From: an uncultured Christensenella sp.
Lineage (GTDB): Bacteria > Bacillota > Clostridia > Christensenellales > Borkfalkiaceae
Direction of reading: 5' to 3'
Length of the DNA: 38,944 bases
Assembly (NCBI GenBank): GCA_949878495.1
Contig: CATLAR010000006.1
Location: forward strand, 1 to 38,944
Part shown: positions 25,508 through 33,642 of the stretch, one piece after another
Position numbering within the stretch: the first letter of the stretch is position 1
Layout: each line of letters opens with the position of its first letter
Notes under the pieces: model-generated
Database searches by the model: none
Told to the model about the DNA's origin: nothing
Seen by the model: the letters and a program-made list of their open reading frames with translations, nothing else
Translations under genes and position numbers: made by a program

Positions 25508-27535
25508 ATGGATAATAAATTTTTCGGGGAGCTGGACAGATACCTGTTCCACCACGGCACGCATTACGAGCTTTATAACAAAATGGGCGCGCATTTGCGC
25601 GAGATTGACGGCGTTCGCGGCGTGCATTTCGTGCTCTGGGCACCTAACGCCAAAGCCGTTTGCGTGGTATCCGACGGCAACGGCTGGACGCCCTGGCGGG
25701 ACGTTATGGAAAAGGTCGACGACGCTATGTGGGAGCTGTTCGTCCCCGGTATGTGCGAGGGCGTAAAGTATAAATATCTTATAGTCGGCGCGGACGGCGG
25801 CGAGGTTATGAAAATAGATCCGTACGCGTTCCGTTCCGAGCTTCGCCCCGCAAACGCTTCCGTTGTTGCAAACCTCGACAATTATAAATGGGGTGACAAA
25901 CAGTGGCGCAAAAGCAAAAAGGGCGAAAACTTCCTTGAGAAGCCTATGTCCGTTTACGAGGTGCATCTCGGAAGCTGGAAAAAGGACCTTTCCAAGTGGG
26001 ACGAGGACCAGTATTTCGACTACCGCAGGCTCGCGCACGAACTCGCCGAATACGTCGGGTATATGGGTTATACGCACGTAGAACTGATGGGCATTTGCGA
26101 GTATCCTTTCGACCCGAGCTGGGGCTATCAGGTTACGGGTTATTTCTGCCCTACGGCGCGCTACGGCTCGCCCGAGGACTTTATGTACTTCGTAGATTAT
26201 ATGCATTCGCAGGGGATCGGCGTTATCCTCGATTGGGTGCCCGCGCATTTTCCCAAGGACGCGTTCGGTCTTGCCAACTTCGACGGTACGCCCCTTTACG
26301 AATACGCCGACCCGCTTCGCGCGGAATACCCCGAGTGGGGAACGAAGGCGTTCGACCTCGGCAAAAAAGAGGTGTCGAACTTCCTTATCGCCTCGGCGTT
26401 TTTCTGGGTTGAAAAGTACCATATCGACGCGCTTAGAGTGGACGCCGTCGCGGCAATGCTCTACAACAGTTTCGGGCGCGAGCAATACCGTCCCAACGTC
26501 TACGGCGGCATAGAAAATCTTGAAAGTTTCGAGTTTTTCCGTCATCTCAACAGCGTTTTAAGACAGCGTACGGAAGCGTTTCTCATTGCCGAGGACAGCT
26601 CGATTATCGACGGTATAACCAAGCCCGCGAAAAAAGGCGGGTTCGGGTTCGGGCTTAAATGGAATATGGGCTGGATGAACGATTCCATTAAATACTATAA
26701 CACCGACCCAATTTTCAGACCCTACTATCATTGGATGATGACTCATACTCTCGAATACATATTCAACGAGAGTTATATGCTCGTTTTGTCGCACGACGAG
26801 GTCGTTTACGGCAAGGGCAGTATGATAAACAAGTTCCCCGGCAGTAAAGCCGATAAATTGAAGAGCCTTAAAACCTGCTATACTATGATGATAGGTCACC
26901 CCGGCAAGAAACTGCTGTTTATGGGGCAGGACTTCGCGCAGGAAAGCGAGTGGAACTTCAAAAAGGGGCTTGATTGGTGGCTGTGCGACGTGGACGAACA
27001 CCGCGACGTGCTAGGTTGCTGGCGCGCGCTTTTGCACCTTTATAAGGAGCGCCCCGTTCTGCACAACGACTGCGGAGGTCCGAATACTTTCGAGTGGATA
27101 AACAGCGGCGATTTCCACCGCAACATTTTCACGTTCATAAGGCGCAACCCTTGGAATTACAACAACGCTTTGGTGTTCGTTTGCAATTTTGCGCCCGTAG
27201 ACAGGGCGGAAATGGGCGTGGGCGCGCCCGTGCCCGGCGTTTACAAGCGTATTTTTACTACCTATTCCGAGGACAGTCCGTTTGAAATAGAGGCTAAGGA
27301 AGAGCTTTGCGACGGCAGAAAATATAAGCTGACGTTCGATTTAAGACCGCTTGAATCTGTCGTGTTCGAGGTGCCTTATATCGAGGCGACCGAAGCCGAG
27401 CTGAAAAAGGAAAAGACGGTTAAAAACCGCATTAAGCGCACGCACAAAGAGGCGACGACGGATAATTCGCACGTGCCGCAGGTCACCGTGCCCGAGGAAA
27501 TGCTCCCCGCAAAAAAGAAAACGACCAAGAAATAG
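25508..27535 (+). CDS. glgB: 1,4-alpha-glucan branching enzyme
   Basis: The 675-residue protein carries the N-terminal CBM48-like domain (HFVLWAPNAKAVCVVSDGNGW) and the GH13 barrel of GlgB: MSVYEVHLGSW, PSWGYQVTGYF, DWVPAHFPKD, ALRVDAVAAML with the nucleophile Asp, LIAEDSS with the acid Glu and LSHDEVVYGKGS. It cuts alpha-1,4 chains and rejoins them as alpha-1,6 branches in glycogen. It has an AAGGGGG ribosome site. The family length is normal apart from a Lys/Arg-rich 45-residue C-terminal tail (TKK end) that is unlikely to affect catalysis. No glgA, glgC or glgP is in the window, so the rest of glycogen synthesis is encoded elsewhere. It is followed 13 bases later by a Sel1-repeat gene in the same direction. 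Confidence 0.95.
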   Translation: MDNKFFGELDRYLFHHGTHYELYNKMGAHLREIDGVRGVHFVLWAPNAKAVCVVSDGNGWTPWRDVMEKVDDAMWELFVPGMCEGVKYKYLIVGADGGEVMKIDPYAFRSELRPANASVVANLDNYKWGDKQWRKSKKGENFLEKPMSVYEVHLGSWKKDLSKWDEDQYFDYRRLAHELAEYVGYMGYTHVELMGICEYPFDPSWGYQVTGYFCPTARYGSPEDFMYFVDYMHSQGIGVILDWVPAHFPKDAFGLANFDGTPLYEYADPLRAEYPEWGTKAFDLGKKEVSNFLIASAFFWVEKYHIDALRVDAVAAMLYNSFGREQYRPNVYGGIENLESFEFFRHLNSVLRQRTEAFLIAEDSSIIDGITKPAKKGGFGFGLKWNMGWMNDSIKYYNTDPIFRPYYHWMMTHTLEYIFNESYMLVLSHDEVVYGKGSMINKFPGSKADKLKSLKTCYTMMIGHPGKKLLFMGQDFAQESEWNFKKGLDWWLCDVDEHRDVLGCWRALLHLYKERPVLHNDCGGPNTFEWINSGDFHRNIFTFIRRNPWNYNNALVFVCNFAPVDRAEMGVGAPVPGVYKRIFTTYSEDSPFEIEAKEELCDGRKYKLTFDLRPLESVVFEVPYIEATEAELKKEKTVKNRIKRTHKEATTDNSHVPQVTVPEEMLPAKKKTTKK

Positions 27536-27548
27536 AGGAGTGAGATCT

Positions 27549-28946
27549 ATGGATGAAAAAAACAGAATTATAGACGAGATTTGCGGCAACGAAGCCGCGA
27601 AAAAAGGTCTTGCAAAGCGGCGTGAAGAAGCGCTTTCGCTGTACGCGGCAGAGCGTTACGCCGAAGCCGTGAAAATCTGGCTAGAGGTGTGCGACGGAGA
27701 TGCCGAGTCACTGTATATGCTGGGGTTATGCTATAACCGCGGGCAGGGTGTGGGAAACCTTTCCCAAGAGGAAAGAAGCGCCGCGGCAAGCGGTTATTTC
27801 CTAAAAGCCGCCGAGCTCGGACATGCGGGCGCGCAGTGTTTCGCCGCGCTCTGCTATAACTTCGGCTCGGGCGTTGAAAAGGACGACGGAAAGATGATCT
27901 ATTGGTTTAAAAAGTCCGCCGAACAAAACAACGCGCAGGCAATGAACAATCTCGGGTATTTCTGCGAGAACGGGATAGGTTGCGACGATCCCGACCGCCG
28001 CTACGAAGAGGCGTTCGAATGGTACCGCAAGTCGGCGGCGCTCGGTAATCCCACGGGGCAACTCAACGTAGGTATTTGTTACGCAGAGGGCAACGGCGTT
28101 GAAGCGGACGAAGAAGCGGCGTTCGCATATTATTCTCTCGCCGCGGAAAGCGGGCTTGCCGAAGCTCAGTTCAGGCTCGGCGAATGCTACGACGACGGTA
28201 TGGGCGTTGCGGCGAACCCGACAGAGGCTTTCAATTATTACAAAAAAGCCGCCAAACAGAACCACGCCAAGGCGCAATGCTACGTAGGTTATTGTTATCA
28301 GTACGGCGAAGGCGTGCCGTGTAATTTAAACGAGGCGGTGAGCTGGTACGAGCGATCCGCGGCTAACGATTATTTTCAGGCGTATTGCAACCTCGGCTGT
28401 TGTTACGAGGATGGAGAAGGCGTTCGTCGGGATATGAAAACGGCGATAGCTATGTACGAAAAGGGCGCGGAGCTTGGAAGCGTGATGGCGAATTACAATC
28501 TCGGCAACGTTTACGCGTTCGGTAAAGGCGTGAAAAAGGATAACGACCTCGCCGTAGAGTACTACCGCCGCGCCGCCGAAGACGGCTTGGCGGAAGCGCA
28601 GTATAATCTTGCTCAGCATCTTTACAAGGGCTTGGGTGTGGAGCAGAGCGACGAAGAAGCGGCGTATTGGTTTTTGCAGGCGGCGAAGGCAGGCGACGCG
28701 GACGCTCAGTACAAAATAGCCAGCTTTTATATGGAAGGAACGGGCGTGGAAGAGGACCCGAGAGAGGCGTTCGGCTGGTTCTACAAGTCGGCAATGCAGG
28801 GCGACGGGGACGCGCAGTACGCTCTGGGCTATTTTTACGAGGACGGAATAGGCGTGGAACGTGATATCGAAGAGGCGCGCGAGTGGTACGAAAGGTCGGC
28901 GGCGCAGGGCAATAGGCTGGCTAAAAAGGCGCTTAAAAAACTTTAA
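27549..28946 (+). CDS. Sel1-repeat protein (about 11 repeats), first of a tandem pair
   Basis: The ATG at 27549 is chosen over the GTG at 27540 because GAGGAG lies eight bases before it. The 465-residue product is built almost wholly of 36-residue Sel1-like helical repeats of the form AxxWYxKAAxxGxAxAQYxLGxxYxxGxGVxxD. I count about eleven full units and a C-terminal cap. There is no signal peptide or membrane segment. Such solenoids usually act as adaptors in protein complexes. Its N-terminus (MDEKNRIIDEI) resembles that of the next gene (MDKDNLIDEII), so the pair arose by duplication. It lies between glgB and nadA, and its partner is unknown. Confidence 0.88.
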   Translation: MDEKNRIIDEICGNEAAKKGLAKRREEALSLYAAERYAEAVKIWLEVCDGDAESLYMLGLCYNRGQGVGNLSQEERSAAASGYFLKAAELGHAGAQCFAALCYNFGSGVEKDDGKMIYWFKKSAEQNNAQAMNNLGYFCENGIGCDDPDRRYEEAFEWYRKSAALGNPTGQLNVGICYAEGNGVEADEEAAFAYYSLAAESGLAEAQFRLGECYDDGMGVAANPTEAFNYYKKAAKQNHAKAQCYVGYCYQYGEGVPCNLNEAVSWYERSAANDYFQAYCNLGCCYEDGEGVRRDMKTAIAMYEKGAELGSVMANYNLGNVYAFGKGVKKDNDLAVEYYRRAAEDGLAEAQYNLAQHLYKGLGVEQSDEEAAYWFLQAAKAGDADAQYKIASFYMEGTGVEEDPREAFGWFYKSAMQGDGDAQYALGYFYEDGIGVERDIEEAREWYERSAAQGNRLAKKALKKL

Positions 28947-28948
28947 TA

Positions 28949-30457
28949 ATGGATAAAGATAATCTTATTGACGAAATAATCGGCGCGTTCGGAAAGGAAG
29001 GCGCCGACGGGGAAAGCGAGCAGGGCGATATTTACCAACGCGCGAGCGAGTTGTACGAGAAAGGCGAGTACGAGGCGGAAGCGAAACTCTGGTACGAAGC
29101 GGCGAAGCAGGGCGACGCGCATGCGCAATACTGTATCGGGGCGTGTTATCTCGAAGGTTCGGGCGTTGAGTACGACGCGGAAGCCGCCGTTGGATGGCTG
29201 AAAAAATCGGCGGAACAGGGCAACTCCCGCGCGCTGTTTTGTCTGGGGAAATGTTACGAGCTCGGCGAGGGCGTCGAACAGGACTATGCCGCCGCGTTGG
29301 GTTATTACGAGCGTGCGGCGGAAGGCGGGGACGAGGACGCGTTTTATGCGATAGGTCTGCTATATGCCGAGGGCAAAGGCGTTGAAGAGGACCATAAAGC
29401 GGCGGCTTATCAGTTTGAAAAAGCCGCTAATCTCGGGCATACGCACGCAAAATATCTGCTTGGCGAATGCTATATAGACGGCGACGGTACGGAACTGAAC
29501 GAGGCTGAGGCGATACGCCTTTTCAAAGAGGCTTCGGAAGACGGTTGCACTCCCGCGCGGTTCAGGTTGGGCGATTGTTATCTCAACGGCATAGGCGTGG
29601 AAAAGGACGCGGCGCGCGCCGTCGAATATTACCGGTTGGCGGTTGAGCGCCGGTTTGCTCCCGCCGAGTACGCTCTGGCGAAACTTTACGACGCGGGCGA
29701 ACGCGTAGACCGCGATTACGGCGAGGCGGCCAGGCTGTTCAGGCTTTCCGCCGAACACGGTTTCGTCGACGCGCAGAACGAATACGGTTGGTGTCTTTTG
29801 GTCGGTAAGGGCGTTAAGAAGGACGTTTACGAGGCGGCTAAGAATTTTCGGCGCGCCGCAGAGCAAGGGTGCGTCCGCGCGCAATACAACCTCGGCAAGT
29901 GTTACGAAGAGGGCGTAGGCGTTATATCCGACCTTGAAAAAGCCTATAATTGGTATCTGAAAGCCGCGGAGGGCGGCGACGACAGGGCGCAACTTTCCGT
30001 CGGATGGTGTTATCAGGCGGGTAACGGCGTTAAATTCAACGGCGTGGAAGCGTTCAAATGGCTTTACAAGTCGGCGGTGCAGGGAAACTCTCAGGCGGCA
30101 AGCGACGTCGGCTACTGCTACGCCAAAGGCATAGGCGTTAAAAGGAACGCGAAAAAGGCTTTTGAATACTATATGCAGGCGGCTGAAGCGGGCGGAAAGA
30201 TGGGCGCGTATAACGTCGGCTGTTGTTACCGCAGCGGCTCGGGCGTTAAAAAGGACAAGTTAAAAGCCGCGGAGTGGTACGAAAAGGCGGCGAGCGCGGG
30301 GGATACCGACGCTATGTTAATGCTCGGGAAAATGTACGAGCGCGGCGAAGTCGGCAAAGATTTAGACAAGGCGCGCTATTGGTACAAACTTGCGCTGGAC
30401 GGCGGCGCGGAGATTGCGGAATATATTTTAAACAAGAAAAAATTCAGGAAAGTATGA
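28949..30457 (+). CDS. Sel1-repeat protein (about 12 repeats), second of a tandem pair
   Basis: The 502-residue protein has about twelve 36-residue Sel1-like units (AVGWLKKSAEQGNSRALFCL and similar) after a 40-residue acidic N-terminal region, and ends in a basic cap (LNKKKFRKV). It starts two bases after the previous stop, with no good ribosome site of its own, so it is probably translated by coupling. Its stop overlaps the nadA start (ATGA). No secretion signal is seen. The repeats are more regular than in many Sel1 proteins, which suggests recent repeat expansion. Function is likely scaffolding; the link with NadA or GlgB is only positional. Confidence 0.88.
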   Translation: MDKDNLIDEIIGAFGKEGADGESEQGDIYQRASELYEKGEYEAEAKLWYEAAKQGDAHAQYCIGACYLEGSGVEYDAEAAVGWLKKSAEQGNSRALFCLGKCYELGEGVEQDYAAALGYYERAAEGGDEDAFYAIGLLYAEGKGVEEDHKAAAYQFEKAANLGHTHAKYLLGECYIDGDGTELNEAEAIRLFKEASEDGCTPARFRLGDCYLNGIGVEKDAARAVEYYRLAVERRFAPAEYALAKLYDAGERVDRDYGEAARLFRLSAEHGFVDAQNEYGWCLLVGKGVKKDVYEAAKNFRRAAEQGCVRAQYNLGKCYEEGVGVISDLEKAYNWYLKAAEGGDDRAQLSVGWCYQAGNGVKFNGVEAFKWLYKSAVQGNSQAASDVGYCYAKGIGVKRNAKKAFEYYMQAAEAGGKMGAYNVGCCYRSGSGVKKDKLKAAEWYEKAASAGDTDAMLMLGKMYERGEVGKDLDKARYWYKLALDGGAEIAEYILNKKKFRKV

Positions 30458-31368
30458 TAAAAGACTTACAGCAAAAAATACTCGAACTTAAAAAACAGAA
30501 CGACGTTTGCATACTCGCGCATAGCTATACGACCGCGGATATATGCGAAATAGCCGATTTTACGGGCGACAGCTACGCGCTTTCGATAAGGGCGAAAACG
30601 GCGCCGCAGAGCACCGTTGTAATGTGCGGCGTGCGGTTTATGGCTGAAACGGTTAAAATGCTTGCGCCCGAAAAGAAGGTCGTGCTTGCCAATCCGCAGG
30701 CGGGGTGTCCTATGGCGGAACAGTTTTCCCCCGCATATATAGCGCAGATAAAGGCTGCGCACCCCCATTACGCGGTAGTTGCTTACGTCAATACGACCGC
30801 AGAACTTAAAACGCTTGCCGACGTTTGCGTAACGTCGTCTTCAGCGGTCAAGATCTGCCGCGCCCTGCCCGAAAAGAATATACTGTTTATTCCCGATATC
30901 AACCTCGGTTCGTACGTTAAATCTCAGGTTCCCGAAAAGAATTTCAAAATGCTCGAAGGCGGCTGTCCCGTCCACGCGAAGATAACCCGCGGCGACGTGC
31001 TCAGCGCCAAAAAAGCGCACCCCGCCGCGCTGTTTCTGGTTCACCCCGAATGCCGTCCCGAAGTCGTCGAACTTGCCGATTACGTCGGTTCGACATCGGG
31101 TATTATGGACTTTGCGGAAAAATCGTCCGCGCGCGAGTTTATTATCGGCACGGAAAACGCCATCGTCTGCCACCTTAATTACAGGTGTCCCGACAAGCGT
31201 TTTTATCCCCTTTCAAAGGAACTTTTGTGCCGCGATATGAAGATAGTCAGCCTTCACGACGTTTACGCCGCAGTCGCGGGAACGGGCGGCGAGGTTATCC
31301 GAATGGACGAGAGCGTGCGCGCAAAAGCCGTAAAGAGCATTGAAAGAATGATAGAGTTGGGCGGTTGA
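30454..31368 (+). CDS. nadA: Quinolinate synthase
   Basis: The start at 30454 (MIKDLQQKILELKK) is chosen because it overlaps the upstream stop as ATGA and gives the usual family length of 304 residues. The longer track ORF from 30274 lies inside the Sel1 gene in another frame. NadA motifs are clear: ILAHSYTTADI, DFTGDSYALS, MCGVRFMAETVK, GGCPVH, HPEC, STSGIMDFA, and an LCRDMK end segment. The cysteines in MCGV, GGCP and LCRD fit the three ligands of its oxygen-labile 4Fe-4S cluster. It condenses iminoaspartate with dihydroxyacetone phosphate to quinolinate for NAD synthesis. nadB and nadC are not nearby. The Rrf2 gene follows after nine bases, fitting its iron-sulfur dependence. Confidence 0.95.
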   Translation: MIKDLQQKILELKKQNDVCILAHSYTTADICEIADFTGDSYALSIRAKTAPQSTVVMCGVRFMAETVKMLAPEKKVVLANPQAGCPMAEQFSPAYIAQIKAAHPHYAVVAYVNTTAELKTLADVCVTSSSAVKICRALPEKNILFIPDINLGSYVKSQVPEKNFKMLEGGCPVHAKITRGDVLSAKKAHPAALFLVHPECRPEVVELADYVGSTSGIMDFAEKSSAREFIIGTENAIVCHLNYRCPDKRFYPLSKELLCRDMKIVSLHDVYAAVAGTGGEVIRMDESVRAKAVKSIERMIELGG

Positions 31369-31377
31369 GGTATTGAT

Positions 31378-31767
31378 ATGATGATAACGACGAAGGGCAG
31401 AAACGCTCTTAAAATTATGATTGATCTGGCGCAGCATTACGGCGATGGCTACGTTTCGCTTGCCGACGTTGCCGAACGCCAGAAAGAATCGGTCAAGTAC
31501 CTTGAAAGCACCGCCGCGCAGTTATCGGCGGCGGGTCTGGTAGTCAGCGCAAGGGGCAAAAGCGGCGGTTATAAACTTTCCCGCGCGCCCGAAGACTATA
31601 CCGCCGCGGAAATTTTGTTGAGCGGCGAAGGCTCGCTCGCACCCGTAAGCTGTCTGGTAAGCGGCTGCGAAAATTCAGATAAATGTATGACTTTGCCTCT
31701 CTTTAAGGAGCTTGACGAAGTAATTATGAATTTCTTAGGCGGCAAAACGCTCAAAGACCTCATTTAA
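31378..31767 (+). CDS. Rrf2 family regulator, IscR-like with three cluster cysteines
   Basis: The 129-residue protein has the Rrf2 winged-helix layout (MITTKGRNALKIMIDLAQHY, VSLADVAERQ, YLESTAAQLSAAGLV, ARGKSGGYKLSR). The segment CLVSGCENSDKC places three cysteines close to the spacing of the IscR 2Fe-2S ligands. It probably senses iron-sulfur status and represses the iscS promoter just downstream, where palindromes overlap the -35 box and the start point. It begins nine bases after nadA with a GAGGT site, so it is likely read with nadA. CymR-type (cysteine metabolism) is the other option, but CymR lacks these cysteines. Confidence 0.88.
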   Translation: MMITTKGRNALKIMIDLAQHYGDGYVSLADVAERQKESVKYLESTAAQLSAAGLVVSARGKSGGYKLSRAPEDYTAAEILLSGEGSLAPVSCLVSGCENSDKCMTLPLFKELDEVIMNFLGGKTLKDLI

Positions 31768-31828
31768 GTTCACAAAAACAGGCTTCTATTCTGCACCGTA
31801 ATTTTTTAATAATTTTAAAAATGCGTTT

Positions 31829-31865
31829 AATTCCTATTGACAAAGTAGGAATTTATTTATATAAT
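31829..31865 (+). promoter_or_regulatory. iscS promoter with an overlapping perfect palindrome (probable Rrf2 operator)
   Basis: Perfect consensus boxes TTGACA (31837) and TATAAT (31860) are 17 bases apart. A palindrome AATTCCTA-ttgacaaag-TAGGAATT (31829-31853) covers the -35 box, so a bound repressor would block polymerase. The Rrf2 gene next door is the obvious binder. Confidence 0.82.
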
Positions 31866-31866
31866 T

Positions 31867-31891
31867 AAATCATACTAACCGAGTAGGAATT
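31867..31891 (+). promoter_or_regulatory. Second, weaker Rrf2-type operator overlapping the start point and ribosome site
   Basis: AAATCATA-ctaaccgag-TAGGAATT repeats the first palindrome with the same nine-base spacer; the left arm matches at six of eight positions and the right arm is identical. The repeat period is 38 bases. The right half includes the AGGA that serves as the iscS ribosome site. Confidence 0.6.
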
Positions 31892-31894
31892 AAA

Positions 31895-33085
31895 ATGAAA
31901 ACAGTTTACGTTGACAACGCGGCGACGACCGCAATGAGCGACAGGGCGATAGAGGCGATGACGCCCTATTTAAAGGGTGTATACGGCAACCCGTCGTCGT
32001 TGCATTCCGTCGGACAAACCGCAAAGGAAGCGCTCGACAGCGCTCGCGCGAGGATTGCAAAATGCATTAACTGCGAACCGCGCGAAATTTATTTTACTTC
32101 GGGCGGGAGCGAGGCGGACAACCAGGCTATTCGCTCTGCGGCGGCAAACGGCGCAAGAAAGGGCAAAAAACATATAATAACTACCGTTTTCGAGCATCAC
32201 GCCGTGCTTCACCCCCTCAAAAAACTCGAAAAAGAGGGCTTTGAAGTAACTTATCTCGACGTTCATTCAAACGGGCTTATCACCGCGGAAGAAGTCGCGG
32301 CGGCTATTCGCCCGGACACCGCGCTCGTTACGGTTATGTTTGCAAACAACGAAATAGGCACTATCCAGCCTATCGCCGAGATCGGCAAAATCTGCCGCGA
32401 AAGGGGCGTGATTTTTCACACCGACGCGGTGCAGGCGGTAGGGCACGTGCCCGTGGACTGCGCTGCGCTTAAAGTCGATATGCTTTCGCTTTCGGCGCAT
32501 AAATTCCACGGGGCAAAGGGCGTGGGTGCGCTTTACGTAAGGCGGGGCGTGCCGTTGCAGACCTTCGTGGAGGGCGGCGCACAGGAGCGCGGAAAACGCG
32601 CGGGTACGGAAAACCTTGCGGGTATAGCTTCTATGGCGGCGGCGCTTGAGGAAGCGTGCGAGAAAATGCAAGCCGTTTCGGCTAAGGAGCGCGAATTGCG
32701 GGACAGGCTCATCGACGGGCTTTTAAAGATACCGCATTCCAGACTCAACGGCGACCGTGAAAGCAGACTGCCGTCTAACGTAAATATGTGTTTCGAGGGG
32801 ATAGAGGGCGAAAGTCTTTTGCTACTCCTTGATGCAAAGGGTATTTGCGCGTCGTCTGGTTCGGCGTGCACGTCGGGCTCGCTCGACCCGTCGCACGTTC
32901 TGCTTGCGCTCGGGCTTCCGCACGAGGTGGCGCACGGGTCGCTCAGACTCAGCCTTTCGTCGGAGAATACTCGGGAGGACGTGGAAATCATATTGAGAGA
33001 AGTGCCGAAAGTAGTGGAGTATCTGCGCGGGATTTCGCCCGTGTGGGAGAAACTTGAAAAGGGCGAAGCGCCGCATTTGATATAA
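31895..33085 (+). CDS. iscS: Cysteine desulfurase, IscS/NifS type
   Basis: The 396-residue PLP enzyme has the expected motifs: [10 protein letters not shown] at the start, [41 protein letters not shown], the PLP lysine in [12 protein letters not shown], and the mobile catalytic-cysteine loop [10 protein letters not shown]. It takes sulfur from cysteine and passes it to IscU for cluster assembly. It lies 40 bases before iscU under its own strong promoter with Rrf2-type palindromes. Length is normal for the group I enzymes. Confidence 0.95.
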   Translation: MKTVYVDNAATTAMSDRAIEAMTPYLKGVYGNPSSLHSVGQTAKEALDSARARIAKCINCEPREIYFTSGGSEADNQAIRSAAANGARKGKKHIITTVFEHHAVLHPLKKLEKEGFEVTYLDVHSNGLITAEEVAAAIRPDTALVTVMFANNEIGTIQPIAEIGKICRERGVIFHTDAVQAVGHVPVDCAALKVDMLSLSAHKFHGAKGVGALYVRRGVPLQTFVEGGAQERGKRAGTENLAGIASMAAALEEACEKMQAVSAKERELRDRLIDGLLKIPHSRLNGDRESRLPSNVNMCFEGIEGESLLLLLDAKGICASSGSACTSGSLDPSHVLLALGLPHEVAHGSLRLSLSSENTREDVEIILREVPKVVEYLRGISPVWEKLEKGEAPHLI

Positions 33086-33125
33086 CGCGGCTTTAAAATG
33101 CGCAGATAATATACAGGAGTTAATT

Positions 33126-33566
33126 ATGGCTTTATACAGCGAAAAAGTAATGGACCATTTCACTAACCCGCGCAACGTGGGTAAAATAGAGAACGCGGAC
33201 GGCGTTGGCGAAGTAGGTAACGCAAAATGCGGGGATATAATGAAAATATATCTCAAAATCGAAAACGGCATTATCGCCGACGTGAAGTTCAACACGTTCG
33301 GCTGCGGCAGCGCGATAGCTTCGTCGTCGATGGCGACCGAGCTTATCAAAGGCAAGCCTATCGAAGAGGCGCTTGCGCTTACGAATAAAGCCGTTGCCGA
33401 GGCTTTGGACGGGCTTCCCGCGCATAAAATGCATTGCTCGGTGCTTGCGGAAGAGGCTATACGGGCGGCGATTAAGGATTATTACGACAAAAACGGTATA
33501 TCTTACGACAAGTCCGAGTTCCCCGAGCCGCACGACGAGGACGAGCATTTCGCCGAAGAAGATTGA
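33126..33566 (+). CDS. iscU: Iron-sulfur cluster scaffold IscU/NifU-like
   Basis: The 146-residue protein has the three scaffold cysteines in their usual motifs: VGNAKCGDIM, FGCGSAIASSS and HKMHCSVLAEEAI. It builds clusters with sulfur from IscS. It differs from short IscU by a C-terminal acidic tail (EPHDEDEHFAEED), as seen in many Clostridia copies. It has a CAGGAG site and is transcribed with iscS. Confidence 0.94.
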   Translation: MALYSEKVMDHFTNPRNVGKIENADGVGEVGNAKCGDIMKIYLKIENGIIADVKFNTFGCGSAIASSSMATELIKGKPIEEALALTNKAVAEALDGLPAHKMHCSVLAEEAIRAAIKDYYDKNGISYDKSEFPEPHDEDEHFAEED

Positions 33567-33606
33567 CGGGGTTGAATCCGCGTTAAGAAAATTTGGTTTA
33601 AAAAGG

Positions 33607-33635
33607 TTGAATTTTCACGAAACGTGGGATATAAT
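33607..33635 (+). promoter_or_regulatory. SigA-type promoter placing the transcript start at the glycosyltransferase ATG
   Basis: TTGAAT, a 17-base spacer and TATAAT end seven bases before the ATG at 33643, with no ribosome site between. Like the lipoprotein promoter, it predicts a leaderless message. Confidence 0.78.
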
Positions 33636-33642
33636 ATAACAA

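Noticed and set aside
30274-30453. 60-residue N-terminal extension of NadA in the ORF track
   Set aside because: It lies inside the Sel1 gene in another frame; the ATGA start at 30454 gives the normal NadA length.
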